From NCBI GenBank assembly GCA_038227045.1, contig JBBRQD010000058.1:1-34248 (forward strand): DNA of 34,248 nucleotides, read 5' to 3'. Positions 1-9,991 of this stretch are shown piece after piece. A program made the translations under genes and the position numbers. The notes under the pieces were generated by a model. That model saw only the letters and a list, made by a program, of their open reading frames with translations, was not told the DNA's origin and ran no database searches. The DNA comes from JANXLS01 sp038227045. Its GTDB lineage: Bacteria; Planctomycetota; SZUA-567; H5-PLA8. Positions within the stretch are counted from its first letter, which is position 1; each line of letters opens with the position of its first letter.

Positions 1-255
1 CGACGCCGCCACTCCGCACGCCGAACCGCCCACCGTGCCTGCTGTCCGCACTTGCCTCGCGCCATGAGTCTTCCTCCTCACGCGCGTTGTAGCAGATGAC
101 CGGCTGTGTTGGGTAGATGTACTTCACCGGAGGGATACCCTGAAAGATGAAAATGGCAAGAGCTTCAGCAGTTCGAAACTGATCGAAGCCCATCTTAAAG
201 ACGGCAAAGTCGTGCGCATGAGCAACGAATTCGGATTGGGGCGGAAACAGTAACT
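1..255. other. Left edge, two competing partial reading frames
   Basis: No complete gene is visible. The minus strand is open from about position 279 to the window edge. Its left part (about 145 down to 1) reads convincingly as protein, including YIYPTQPVICYNAREEED and SRHGGRFGV, and recalls the ends of prepilin-like H-X9-DG proteins; that comparison is from memory. The only ATG in this frame is at 193 and has no clear ribosome binding site. The plus strand is open from 68 to a TAA at 251-253, and its end (DENGKSFSSSKLIEAHLKDG and onward) also looks like natural protein. Both cannot be genes over the same bases. A junction of two gene remnants near 145 would explain both. Sequence left of the window is needed to decide. 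Confidence 0.2.
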
Positions 256-3171
256 CTAAGGCTGTAACTTCACCTTTTCAGCAAGCAATTGTATCGGCTG
301 CCATTCCGCCGGCAAACCAATACCATTTGGATTTTTAGTCGGTACGACAGCCAGAACCGGCGCGCCTTTCCCCGGATTTCGAATCACATTAATGTGCCAG
401 CGCGCGCCATTTTGAGGCACGGGCGCAACCGCCTTAATCAGCGATTCAAAAGGAATCTCCATCTCGGCCGTCCAACCGGCCGCGGGCTCATCGCCGGAAT
501 TCTCGGAAGGTATGGTTGCATTCAGCGATTTGCCGATCCAAACCGGCGTCCAGCTCGGGCCGGCAGCGGGAAACTTAAATTGAGCCAGCGCCTGTTTGAC
601 TTTCGGATCCGCCGGATCCTGTCCGATAGCAGTCAAAAGAGTAGCACTCGCCACCCCGCCCCGCGTCAAATTAAATTGGTACACCACCAAGCCATCGCCG
701 CGCGGATCGATCAATACCGTAACGGACTCATTGTTATCCCCCGCGGAACCTGCATCGCGACACACCAATCCGACATACAGGCTCTTCGCATCCCATAAAA
801 GCTTCACATCCGAATTCTTGCTCGCGGCAAAGCCATTAGGCTTCCGCAGGCTCAAGCGCAATGCATGTTTCCACGACGGCTCAGTGAGATTCCCATCGGG
901 TACATTGTCCTCGGCGGCCTGGCGCAATGGCTGGAGCGACACCCCGGGCTTATACTCAATAAGCGCCGGTTGGCCCGCCGGCGTCCCATAGAGTCCGCGC
1001 ATTTTGCTGGTAAAAATAAGCTTTCCATCTGCAAACAATGGCGAACGGCAAATGTCGCCGCCCCCAACAATATTCTCGCGCCACCCCACAATTCCAGTTT
1101 CCAATTCAATGCCAAACACGACCCCATCCGAAGTCCCGCCATATAGCGCAGAACCGACAAGTATAGGCGATGCCGCCACCGGCCCGCCGACGGGACAAGG
1201 CGCTTTCCAAACCAATTTTCCGGAGGAACTATCAAGCCAATGAACATTACCAGCCAAATCTCCAAACCCGACGCGATCCTTACTTAAGCACGCACCGCCA
1301 TTTATCCCCGCTCCGGCCGAATATTTCCAGATTATCTTCCCCGTTGAGGCATCTACAGCAAAGAAATCGCCCGTGGTCGTCCCGACATAAACAGTCTTGG
1401 TATCCGTGGAAGGTGTCGCGGAAATCGGTCCACTCAGCGGCGTTTTCCACCGTTCGATACCCAGATTCGAATCGATCGCATAGAGTGTTTTATCGAGCGA
1501 CCCAAAATAAATACGATCGTCCGATGCACAAGGTCCGCCTTCAATCCAGCCTTTGGAAGGATAGTTCCAGATCATTTTACCTCGGTCAATATCCAAAGCA
1601 TAAAGCCGACGATCCAGCGTTCCATAGTATAACACTCCTTTATAGACCAACGGCGCACCGACACACTCTCCTTCACTCACAAAGCTCCATCGTTCGCTTC
1701 CGTTCGAAAGCTCAATGGCATGCATCGCGCCGTTCTTGGTACCCACAAACAGCACCTGATCCTCCACGCAGACAGCGCTGGTTACTCCCCAAGGCTTGTC
1801 TTGTACGTTAAATGGTAAACCATAAATCAACTTGCCTTCGGTCCAAACGCAGCCGCTCGCGTGCGTCCGGTCGTCCAAGCGCGAGTCTACAGGATGTGGA
1901 GTCGCTTGAAACGGAGGCGCAAATACAGCGTCCGCTACCGCGTGTGTACGAGTAGCATACTTCCCTTCGGTCAGCCAATTACGCTCATACGATTCATCGC
2001 TGATCCGCACATACTCGGACGAAAACTGCTTAAGTTTTCCAGCATCGTTCTTGAAGCGTTCTTGCAAAAACCGGCAGATCGATCGCGCGCTGCTAAAGTG
2101 ATTCTGCGCCAGCCATCCCGCAATGGCTTTATGGCAATAATCCGCAAAGCTGCTCTCCGGCGCTTCAATCTCCCCAGCCGCAACTTTCTTTGCGATCGCA
2201 TAGTCTGCAAAAACGCCATTAAGATAATCAGGCACCTTCGACGATCCGCCCGCCAGTCCCATTCGTATCTGCGGGCTGCGGCGGTTCGTATACATTTCAA
2301 TAACATGCCGACCAACCTTAAATTCCGCCTGGCCCGTAAATGTGACACATAAAGGAGCGCCGCCATACCCCAGCACATACCACCCTGACACAGCCGCGGT
2401 CTTTCGCTCTCCATCGACAAAAATAACCCCGAATCGATCGGTGGACTGAGCGTTGGCGATAACAAAATCGTACTTCCCAGCAGTGTCGATCTGTACTTCC
2501 GCCCGAAAGATATGGAAATACTCCGGAGGCGCTCCAATAGTCTTATCCGCATTTGCATAGATTGAAGATAGTACATACTTGATCCGCTTGGGATCCACTT
2601 TCTTCGAAGCCTCTTGCTCCGCGGCTTGAGCATTTTGCACTACTTTTTCATAGTAGCTCAACATCTTTTCCAAACTGACGAGTTGCTTGCCATCCACCGG
2701 CCCCGTCACGGCGGGATCGTAGCTTGTACATGTAAATCCGCCTTTCGGTTTCCAATCGGCGCGGCCGAATTCGGAAATACCAACAGGCGGCTCTGGCAGT
2801 TTTGAAGAAAGATTTCCGAAATAGACCGTGTATTTACCAACGCCGCCGGCGCCGTCGAAAATAACCCGCGCGCGCGCGCTGTCCGCGAAGCTGACAATAT
2901 GGCTGACCGCATCTCCTGCGGGGCCAAACACGCGGATGTCGCGTCCGTCCGGTTGCGCAAATCCACCGTGTTCAAAACCGACATCATACGATTCGGCCTG
3001 TTCAGTCGTCTGCACCGGCACGCGAAAAAGCCAGTCGGCCGGCCATTCTCCGGGTTTCAGCTTTTCCTCTCCCGCAATCAAAAGAAACGGAAAGGCAAGA
3101 ACCCCGGCAAACAGAGCCAGACGAAGAACGCCGATCCAAAACACGCCTGTTTTATTTGCGCTTTTCTGCAT
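256..3171 (-). CDS. Secreted PQQ-like beta-propeller protein with C-terminal CBM9-like domain
   Basis: A 971-aa exported protein, last gene of the eight-gene run. The start at 3171 is preferred over an in-frame extension to 3369 because it has an AAGGGG ribosome binding site and gives a signal sequence or anchor (hydrophobic residues about 9-33). Residues 60-120 and 215-310 look like beta-sandwich domains, the second PA14-like. Six PQQ-type repeats follow (about 468-697), each with a variant of the Y-A-[IL]-D ... G-x-x-x-W pattern, as in YALDIDRGKMIW and FAVDASTGKIIW, then a partial seventh. Such a propeller usually binds partners or ligands; I see no sign of a PQQ dehydrogenase. Residues about 755-965 resemble the CBM9/DOMON-like beta-sandwich (LWDAKSLYVGLVCRD, GWTAEMEIPFESL), common at the ends of secreted proteins. 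Its start overlaps the end of the upstream gene by 20 bases. Ligand unknown. Confidence 0.85.
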   Translation of the reverse strand: MQKSANKTGVFWIGVLRLALFAGVLAFPFLLIAGEEKLKPGEWPADWLFRVPVQTTEQAESYDVGFEHGGFAQPDGRDIRVFGPAGDAVSHIVSFADSARARVIFDGAGGVGKYTVYFGNLSSKLPEPPVGISEFGRADWKPKGGFTCTSYDPAVTGPVDGKQLVSLEKMLSYYEKVVQNAQAAEQEASKKVDPKRIKYVLSSIYANADKTIGAPPEYFHIFRAEVQIDTAGKYDFVIANAQSTDRFGVIFVDGERKTAAVSGWYVLGYGGAPLCVTFTGQAEFKVGRHVIEMYTNRRSPQIRMGLAGGSSKVPDYLNGVFADYAIAKKVAAGEIEAPESSFADYCHKAIAGWLAQNHFSSARSICRFLQERFKNDAGKLKQFSSEYVRISDESYERNWLTEGKYATRTHAVADAVFAPPFQATPHPVDSRLDDRTHASGCVWTEGKLIYGLPFNVQDKPWGVTSAVCVEDQVLFVGTKNGAMHAIELSNGSERWSFVSEGECVGAPLVYKGVLYYGTLDRRLYALDIDRGKMIWNYPSKGWIEGGPCASDDRIYFGSLDKTLYAIDSNLGIERWKTPLSGPISATPSTDTKTVYVGTTTGDFFAVDASTGKIIWKYSAGAGINGGACLSKDRVGFGDLAGNVHWLDSSSGKLVWKAPCPVGGPVAASPILVGSALYGGTSDGVVFGIELETGIVGWRENIVGGGDICRSPLFADGKLIFTSKMRGLYGTPAGQPALIEYKPGVSLQPLRQAAEDNVPDGNLTEPSWKHALRLSLRKPNGFAASKNSDVKLLWDAKSLYVGLVCRDAGSAGDNNESVTVLIDPRGDGLVVYQFNLTRGGVASATLLTAIGQDPADPKVKQALAQFKFPAAGPSWTPVWIGKSLNATIPSENSGDEPAAGWTAEMEIPFESLIKAVAPVPQNGARWHINVIRNPGKGAPVLAVVPTKNPNGIGLPAEWQPIQLLAEKVKLQP

Positions 3172-6100
3172 CTGCCCCTTCTTTTTCTTTGGTCGCTGGC
3201 CGGCGGAATTCCTCGGGAATGGATTCATATATCTCAATTTCATCCACTGAAGAATATCCAGCCAGCACATAAACCCGTATTTTATTGGTATATACAATCT
3301 TAGGTAGTTTAAAGACATTGTAGAAGCTGTTATTACCCTTGCGCTTGATGGCATTCTGCCAGTACCCACGTTTAGCCTGAGTCATCTCGAGCGCCGTCAA
3401 TCCCTTGCGCATTTCCCGACTCTCGATGAATACGTCCACCGTCATGGTTTCTACGCGTGGCAGCCCCGGATCTTCCGCGACAACCACATGGCTTAAAAAC
3501 CGTTTTTTCGGCAGCGTGATCTCAATAAAACAGGGAACTTTTGCGGAGTTGCTTGAAATCTGCGCGGTATTATTACCAATAAACCATTTACCTCCAATAA
3601 GTCCGGCTTCCTTCTCAAACATGCGGCCATTGACCAGGCAAAACGGTTCCGCCCATATCCCAGTCCATTGGTCGGGCGGCTCTGGAAATATCTCGATTTT
3701 TGCCAAAGGATTTGCAAGCACCGCCGCGCTGCCCATATCGCGATAAAGCGCCGGCATTCGCACGATATCTTCCGACGGAAACACCAAAGGCCGCACAACG
3801 ATAGTGGACGACGCCTCTTGATCTCCGTTCGCTTGTACATTTATGCGGACGCTCTCCGGGCGGTCGCCCAGACGAAGCACCGCGCGCTCCACAAACTCTT
3901 TCTCCTGAGCTTGCGCGGACCGCGCCAGCCGCGAGACCTCAACCGCGGGCTTGCCGTCAACAGCCTTCTCCGTCTCAATAAAATCCAATGAAAGCGATGC
4001 CGCGGCCTTTGCATGGCCATAATGCCATTCAACCAGGTAAGTCCCAAAAGGCGCGCCTTTGAAAGTCGCAGTCAATGGCTTTGCGCGCGTTGCTATACCA
4101 TTTAAACTAACCGCCCCTTTTCCAATTTCAATATTCTGTTCCAGACGCTTCCACCAATCTACCTCGGAAATTTCTTGAGTAGACGGTACCGATTCAAGTT
4201 GAGCCCAGCGCCGCTCCACTTCTTCAGGAGGCGCAAATCGATTCAATGATCGCGACCAGAGCAGATGCCCATCGGCATCCAGCAGCGCCGCCTCGCCGCG
4301 CATGGTGCCCGCCGCAATGCGACCGTCGGCCATGAGCCGTAAATGAGCGCCACTCCCAAGATCGGTGTCCCACGCCTTATTAAGATTATATCCATACGCA
4401 GTAACATGCCCCGAACCATTTGAAATAATAATCAGTTGCTTCTTCTCATTGACGACCACCGACAACATCATCTCACCCGTAATCAGCGAATCGCAGCTTG
4501 TCCAAGCCGTATTTGAAATACACAGCGCATCGCCCACGGCGAATACCAGCCGCTTATCATCGAGCAGTGCATACTCCGACATAAGCGCTGAACCGCCTAT
4601 GTAAGTCGGCATTTCAAAGCGGCGCGTCAAAATTGCCTTCAAGTTACCATCGAGAAGAATCCAAAACGGCCCCAGTCGTCCGGCTTCCACAATGAGTAGG
4701 AAGCAGGAACCATTCTTGAGTACATCAAAACTCTTGAGTTCCGTCTTATATGCTGGTACGCCGGCAAACGCGTATATATCGGACAAATTAACCGGAAGCT
4801 GCTTTTGCACCTTGCCTGTCAGCGCATCGCAAAAGATAACATCGTCACCGTTCACACCCGCGATACCAGGTGCCTTGCCAGTCAACCGGTAAACAATCGT
4901 GCGGCCGTCATCGATCGCCGCCAAAAAGTGCGCAGCCCTTCCAAACAAAATCTCCTGCGTATTCTCGCACTTGTCCCACTCATCGAACTTCCAAAGCGGC
5001 TTGAGATCCAAATCGCATACCTGCATCGCGTTTCCCGCCGACAAGACAACATAGCGACCGCCTGGATCGATCCAATCTTTGACGTCGTAGCCTCTCTGAA
5101 AATTGATGCGCCACTTCAAATCGCCATTCGCCTCACGCATGTACAAAAAGCCATCGGAGGATACGGCCATCCTCTGGCCATCCGGAAATATCTGCATTCC
5201 CAGCGTATTGATATGCCCAATCTTATCTTCAAAAATTGCTTTTCCGGCGCCATCGAATACGAAGACATTCTTCGCATAGCCCAATGTGCCATACGCAATC
5301 CGCTCGCCGTCGGAACTCGCGGAAATGCATTGAACCGGTGCGCCGTCCATCTTGGCGGCACGCACTTCCGTTTTGACGCTGCCTGGATCCTTGCCGGCAA
5401 CCAGCGCGACCGGAACGGGATCCGGTTTCTTACCCGCCGGCGCAGCGGCTTTCACAAGTGTGTCGAGAGCCGCACGTATACCAATTGCATCCGGTCCGAA
5501 AATACAAAGTACATCACGATTAAATGCAAACGGGCTGCGAATCACCGTCAATACTCCGCGTCCCGGTCCAGGGTAACTGCCAGTCAGTGCGCGCGAAAGA
5601 AGCTGGCTCTCCTGTAGTTCCTCGATAAGAGCATTCTCCGCCTCGCCGCCAAGCAGAAGCACATGGTGCTCGATATACTGCGCAGGCGACATCTCCGACC
5701 AGCCTTGCCACAAATGAATGCGCTCATCCTTGGAATAAATATCGGGATTGCCAATCGATTTGATTTCAGCTTTAATACCTATCGATGCAAGCTGTTTAAC
5801 CGCTTCTTCCGCAATTGGACGTTTACCATTCTGCGACTCGCTAAGCAAAATCCATATAGATTCGCCATCCTTCCTTCTGCTCTCAATAAAATCGTGGACC
5901 AGGTCCGGGCGTTGCACATCCACAATAGGTACGCTTCGTACAGCGGACGCAAATGGCAATGCTTGAGCTTTATCGATCGTGATTGACGTCTCAACCCGAT
6001 GGCCAATCAACAAGTCTTCTACGCTGATTTTCCATTTACCCACCGCGAAGCCGAGTGCGGCGGAACACACTTTCTCGTATGACATCATGGACGACGCATA

Positions 6101-9100
6101 GAATTCTTCGACCGTCTTACCGGCGGCGTCGCTGATGGTTATTCGCAACGGAATGGCCGCATTGATCGAATTGCCGTTCTTATCTAAAGGAGTTACCTTG
6201 ATCGGAAATTGAGTACCGAGCACTGCCGATCCAACCGCTTCTAGCCGAATCGACGATATTTCTTGAGGAAGCGTGACAAAGATGCGGAACGACGTGAATG
6301 ACAGATCGCATACCACGGTCACTCGGCCGTCCTTCGGTTGCGAATTATCGACAAGGGTTCGCGACAATAGGTCATAAGTCGCCGAACCGGCAGGAAGCGA
6401 TACCGACTCCATTAAGGGCATCGTCGTCTGCTCATTGGCTTCGCCGCGATACGCGCTGTACTCGGGGTTTCCCGTCAATCGCGGGGTGCCCATGAAACTT
6501 GGATACAGCATATTCCAAATAAAAGTATAGCGCCCCTCCCCGGCTCGCGTGCTTTGAATCAATAGATGATCCGTTTCCGGTTTCGCAAATGGCAGAAAGA
6601 TCGGTTGAAGCGCATCGCGCAATACCGGTATCTTTTTGCGCATCTGGCCGAACCACCAGGCATGATCGACATCGAATGGATCTCTGGAGCGTGTATTGAC
6701 ATCGCCAAGTTCTTCAAAGTCATCATCAATCTTTCGAGCGCCTTTTGGAATCCACGTTGAAAGCGATCCAAGCAAAATTGTTTTTCCCTGAGCGGCAAAC
6801 TTCTCCAACGCTTCGTTGTGCTTTGTGGTAACGTGATGAAGCGCCGGAACAACGAGAACTTTAAAGCGATCCAGTTCTTTCTTGTCGATCATCTCCTCGC
6901 TGACAACTTCAAAATCGTATCCCAACAGCGCCAGTTGCGTCATACAGGTATATGCGCCGCTGGTGCCGACATTCATCTTCCACTTATCGTTTTCAATGGC
7001 CATAATTTCATACATGGTTTGATGAAAGGGAAAAAAGACGCCAATCTCCGCCCTTGGGTTTGCTTTTCTAAACATGGGGCCATACGTGTGCAGGAATTCG
7101 CGAATCTCTCTGTATTCCTCCGGAAGAAACTTCGAATCGTAACTGTTGGCGATAGCCAGCGGACTGTTTCCGGCATAACCAAAGCCATGCACGCCCGCGG
7201 CCAGATGCTCGATAACATGTTTCTTGATGTTGTAGCGCATTCCCGTATAGCCAAAAAGCGTCCCCCAGATTTCAGTCCCCGTCATCTGCAAGTATTTCGG
7301 GCGCAGAAAAGGCTCAAGGATCAGGTTGTAGGCATAATCGCTGAAACCTGTCCACACCATAAGTGGACTTTGATGTGCATTCGCGGTCACTGGGTAAGTG
7401 GCATTCGCCGTAAAGCCCCACCCCGGCCCTTCGTTGACAAGCTTCAGGCCGGGAATAATTGGATCGACAGCTTTTCGCGCGATAGCATAAAAATCCCCCA
7501 TCAACGAATTGCATTCGAACATCCACGCTTCCCATTTCTTGCTCGCTTCAACCAATTCGGGCGAAATCACCTCGCCTTTCAATTTGGTACTTATGTATGC
7601 GGTTGCACCCACCATTGTGGGCGGATCGTACCCATATTTTGTCTTGAAATTCTTATTCTGCGCCTCCATTCTCGCGTGACGCCCGGCATCGACAACTTCC
7701 GAATTCCCGAGCGGATCGGTATTGGGATAGACAAGCGAAAGACCATCAAAGTTCTCGAATTTACGCCCAATTTGCGAAATCAATTGAAACTTGCGCATCT
7801 CCGAATGCACGTCATTTTCAACGCTATGCATCAAGGATATCATGGCGAGATTGCATTTTACGCCATTGATTTCTCCAATGCCTTCCTTCATCAAAGCGTC
7901 GTGAACCGCTTCAAAATGATTCTGGTAATAATATACTTCATGCGAAGGCAGCGCGATCGCATGGCGAAGAACCTTTTCCACTTCGGCAATCTCGCTCGAA
8001 GAATCGCGCCCCTGGTAATTGGACAGCGGATTGAAGCCATACCAATCGAGCAGCACGGTGTCCACCTGCTGGCCCAGCACAGCCGCGTTGCGCGCAAATA
8101 TCTTTCGCGCCTCATTGGCCGCTGCGATACTTGGAGGTACATTCACATAAGATGAGCCGTCATCTACATTGTACCGGCTGAATCGGCCGGTGCCGTAGAT
8201 CGGAAATTCGACATGCTGACGTGGCTTGGCAATAGTTACCGACCAGTTATTGGAGTGTATTGAACCCAGAGTTGCGGATAGTACATAATCTCCTGGAGCC
8301 AGCGCGCCCGTTGCGCTGCCATCCACAACAAAGTGAAACGGATTGCATCCCGCTTCCAGCGCCGGAATGGCCTGGTCGGCCAATGCGTATTCGCTCTCGC
8401 CTTGCTTGATGATTAACCGCAGATGTGACGCCGGAATGGCTTTCGGCGCTTTAATCACCGCACTGATCGGAAGATCCGCACCATTAAAAAATGCGTGCCG
8501 TCCCGTGGGACAGAAAACCGATAAATTGGCGAGCGCCGAAGTATCGACAATGCCCTGCGTAAAATCGGCGCTAAGCGCCGAATTCGGCGAACAATACCCG
8601 CGCTTATCCACCGCAAACCGAAGCCAATACACACTGCTGGGCACCGCCGGCATGATCACGTCGTAGGTATCAGGCTCCGTCGTGCTCTGAATTTTCAACG
8701 CGCGCCATTCCGCCGGATTTACAATGCCACTTGGGGACGCGCGCAGCCATCCATCGTCTTGCAGAACAGGCGGATTCCAAATGAACGCGCCGATCTCGGG
8801 CGACGGAATTGTGGATGCATCATACGAATCGACCATTTGAATTCGGACACGAAGCGGCTTTCCGCAGTCAGTGGCATAGGCGGGTAAAGCCACTTGAAGA
8901 ATCCGAGGCTCATGCGACTCGGCAGCACGCGCGTCGATAAGCACTTTGCGGCGAGGGTATGCTCCCAGATCGCCGTGAAATTTATCCACTACTTGCACCC
9001 GCGATCCTGCTGTGATTTCAGATCCTTCAAGTGTGCCGATGGCATAAAATATCTTGGAGGTGTCCTTTTTTTCGCCAGGATCCGAATCGAATAAAAGCTG

Positions 9101-9991
9101 TCCCGACGAACCGCCGATAGCAACATGTATCTTTGCTCCGCGAACAATTACCGGCACGGCAACTTTGGGGATGGTAATTGTAAATTGGTTTTCAACGGGA
9201 ATGCCGCCATCGGTGCTCGCTTTCCCCTCGGCATCCAAAATGACAACGCCCTTTTCAGTCAGATGAAAGTGCCGTTCGGAAGGCACCAGCCGGTATCCCA
9301 GTCCCACGGTATTCGTCAACATATAGAGCGTTAAATGCTTGAACGTCGCAGTCGGACTTAAATAGTTTTCTTTTGGCACAAGTTCGTCGCTACCTGAGAG
9401 AATCCGAAGCGCGACAGGCAGGCGCCGGAGTTCCGCGGGCATGTCGCGCACCGAACTTCCATCCACTGCAATAATCGAAACGGGATAGACAAGGATATCA
9501 AGCGTGGTCCCTGTCCAGCGCAGCGATGGATCGTTCGTCGTAATTTTTCCACCGAGGATTGCAAACTTATGCGCGCCCGGGTCGATCGTATGTTCGCCGT
9601 CGGCAAGGCTCAATGTAATTTCGTCGGATCGGCCTAGGAAACTGCCATTGTACATGCGCTGATAAGGATGCTTGCCATCGATGACAATCCCTTTCATGTA
9701 GTTAGTATAATGATCGAACTCCGCCTTGGGCTTGACCTGGGCATCCGCGACAACAAGCTTGCCTCCATTATGTTGAGGACGGCCGGCGGCGTTCTCTTCG
9801 TCCGCTTTTGCCTTGTCAAGCTCTGCTTGCACGTCGATCTTTGTGCAGGCCGTCGTCACCAATTGATCCGGTACATCCGCTCTAACGAGCCGGAATTTTA
9901 CCTCCATGGCTGTCGATAGCAACGGGCATAAACCCAAACAGAGCGTCAGCGCAAAATGCCATCTGCCCCAGGATAGCCTATTATTGCTCAT
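3152..9991 (-). CDS. Giant secreted multidomain protein: glycosidase-like barrel, propeller, discoidin-like end
   Basis: A 2279-aa exported protein. The start at 9991 is chosen because a signal peptide follows at once (hydrophobic residues about 12-28) and it overlaps the stop of the HEAT gene by 11 bases. Approximate order: beta-rich N-terminal domains (30-600); a TIM-barrel-like region (610-975) with DWYGFNP, HLAAGVHGFGYAGN and YGPMFRKANPRAEIGVFFPF, recalling GH42-type beta-galactosidase layout; a class I glutamine-amidotransferase-like fold without an obvious catalytic Cys (975-1140); an Ig/MG2-like domain (1250-1340); an alpha/beta domain with HHVLLLGGEAEN and GPGRGVLTVIRSPF (1355-1530); a WD40/PQQ-like propeller (1550-1925); a beta-sandwich (1950-2070); and a discoidin (F5/8C)-like domain (2090-2260). 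I could not assign catalytic residues, so enzyme activity is unproven. The 2046-aa plus-strand protein at 27954 has the same order of domains. Confidence 0.85.
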   Translation of the reverse strand: MSNNRLSWGRWHFALTLCLGLCPLLSTAMEVKFRLVRADVPDQLVTTACTKIDVQAELDKAKADEENAAGRPQHNGGKLVVADAQVKPKAEFDHYTNYMKGIVIDGKHPYQRMYNGSFLGRSDEITLSLADGEHTIDPGAHKFAILGGKITTNDPSLRWTGTTLDILVYPVSIIAVDGSSVRDMPAELRRLPVALRILSGSDELVPKENYLSPTATFKHLTLYMLTNTVGLGYRLVPSERHFHLTEKGVVILDAEGKASTDGGIPVENQFTITIPKVAVPVIVRGAKIHVAIGGSSGQLLFDSDPGEKKDTSKIFYAIGTLEGSEITAGSRVQVVDKFHGDLGAYPRRKVLIDARAAESHEPRILQVALPAYATDCGKPLRVRIQMVDSYDASTIPSPEIGAFIWNPPVLQDDGWLRASPSGIVNPAEWRALKIQSTTEPDTYDVIMPAVPSSVYWLRFAVDKRGYCSPNSALSADFTQGIVDTSALANLSVFCPTGRHAFFNGADLPISAVIKAPKAIPASHLRLIIKQGESEYALADQAIPALEAGCNPFHFVVDGSATGALAPGDYVLSATLGSIHSNNWSVTIAKPRQHVEFPIYGTGRFSRYNVDDGSSYVNVPPSIAAANEARKIFARNAAVLGQQVDTVLLDWYGFNPLSNYQGRDSSSEIAEVEKVLRHAIALPSHEVYYYQNHFEAVHDALMKEGIGEINGVKCNLAMISLMHSVENDVHSEMRKFQLISQIGRKFENFDGLSLVYPNTDPLGNSEVVDAGRHARMEAQNKNFKTKYGYDPPTMVGATAYISTKLKGEVISPELVEASKKWEAWMFECNSLMGDFYAIARKAVDPIIPGLKLVNEGPGWGFTANATYPVTANAHQSPLMVWTGFSDYAYNLILEPFLRPKYLQMTGTEIWGTLFGYTGMRYNIKKHVIEHLAAGVHGFGYAGNSPLAIANSYDSKFLPEEYREIREFLHTYGPMFRKANPRAEIGVFFPFHQTMYEIMAIENDKWKMNVGTSGAYTCMTQLALLGYDFEVVSEEMIDKKELDRFKVLVVPALHHVTTKHNEALEKFAAQGKTILLGSLSTWIPKGARKIDDDFEELGDVNTRSRDPFDVDHAWWFGQMRKKIPVLRDALQPIFLPFAKPETDHLLIQSTRAGEGRYTFIWNMLYPSFMGTPRLTGNPEYSAYRGEANEQTTMPLMESVSLPAGSATYDLLSRTLVDNSQPKDGRVTVVCDLSFTSFRIFVTLPQEISSIRLEAVGSAVLGTQFPIKVTPLDKNGNSINAAIPLRITISDAAGKTVEEFYASSMMSYEKVCSAALGFAVGKWKISVEDLLIGHRVETSITIDKAQALPFASAVRSVPIVDVQRPDLVHDFIESRRKDGESIWILLSESQNGKRPIAEEAVKQLASIGIKAEIKSIGNPDIYSKDERIHLWQGWSEMSPAQYIEHHVLLLGGEAENALIEELQESQLLSRALTGSYPGPGRGVLTVIRSPFAFNRDVLCIFGPDAIGIRAALDTLVKAAAPAGKKPDPVPVALVAGKDPGSVKTEVRAAKMDGAPVQCISASSDGERIAYGTLGYAKNVFVFDGAGKAIFEDKIGHINTLGMQIFPDGQRMAVSSDGFLYMREANGDLKWRINFQRGYDVKDWIDPGGRYVVLSAGNAMQVCDLDLKPLWKFDEWDKCENTQEILFGRAAHFLAAIDDGRTIVYRLTGKAPGIAGVNGDDVIFCDALTGKVQKQLPVNLSDIYAFAGVPAYKTELKSFDVLKNGSCFLLIVEAGRLGPFWILLDGNLKAILTRRFEMPTYIGGSALMSEYALLDDKRLVFAVGDALCISNTAWTSCDSLITGEMMLSVVVNEKKQLIIISNGSGHVTAYGYNLNKAWDTDLGSGAHLRLMADGRIAAGTMRGEAALLDADGHLLWSRSLNRFAPPEEVERRWAQLESVPSTQEISEVDWWKRLEQNIEIGKGAVSLNGIATRAKPLTATFKGAPFGTYLVEWHYGHAKAAASLSLDFIETEKAVDGKPAVEVSRLARSAQAQEKEFVERAVLRLGDRPESVRINVQANGDQEASSTIVVRPLVFPSEDIVRMPALYRDMGSAAVLANPLAKIEIFPEPPDQWTGIWAEPFCLVNGRMFEKEAGLIGGKWFIGNNTAQISSNSAKVPCFIEITLPKKRFLSHVVVAEDPGLPRVETMTVDVFIESREMRKGLTALEMTQAKRGYWQNAIKRKGNNSFYNVFKLPKIVYTNKIRVYVLAGYSSVDEIEIYESIPEEFRRPATKEKEGADAEKRK
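3175..3180 (-). promoter_or_regulatory. Ribosome binding site fixing the start of the PQQ-propeller gene
   Basis: The minus strand reads AAGGGG three bases before the ATG at 3171, inside the last codons of the upstream gene. The spacing is short, but the site together with the signal sequence that follows supports this start. Its position inside the upstream frame suggests translational coupling. Confidence 0.5.

Noticed and set aside
468..735. Idea that the PQQ-repeat protein is a quinoprotein dehydrogenase
   Set aside because: The six repeats form a stand-alone propeller between beta-sandwich domains; length and layout do not fit PQQ-dependent dehydrogenases. Positions given are residues of the protein encoded at 256-3171.
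289..3303. Open frames on the plus strand opposite the PQQ-propeller gene
   Set aside because: They lack recognisable domains, signal peptides and ribosome binding sites, and the minus frame has clear PQQ repeats throughout.
6818..8155. A 445-codon plus-strand frame opposite the 2279-aa gene
   Set aside because: Its composition is unlike a protein core (many His, Arg and Ile in no family pattern), and the minus frame here encodes the conserved barrel region.
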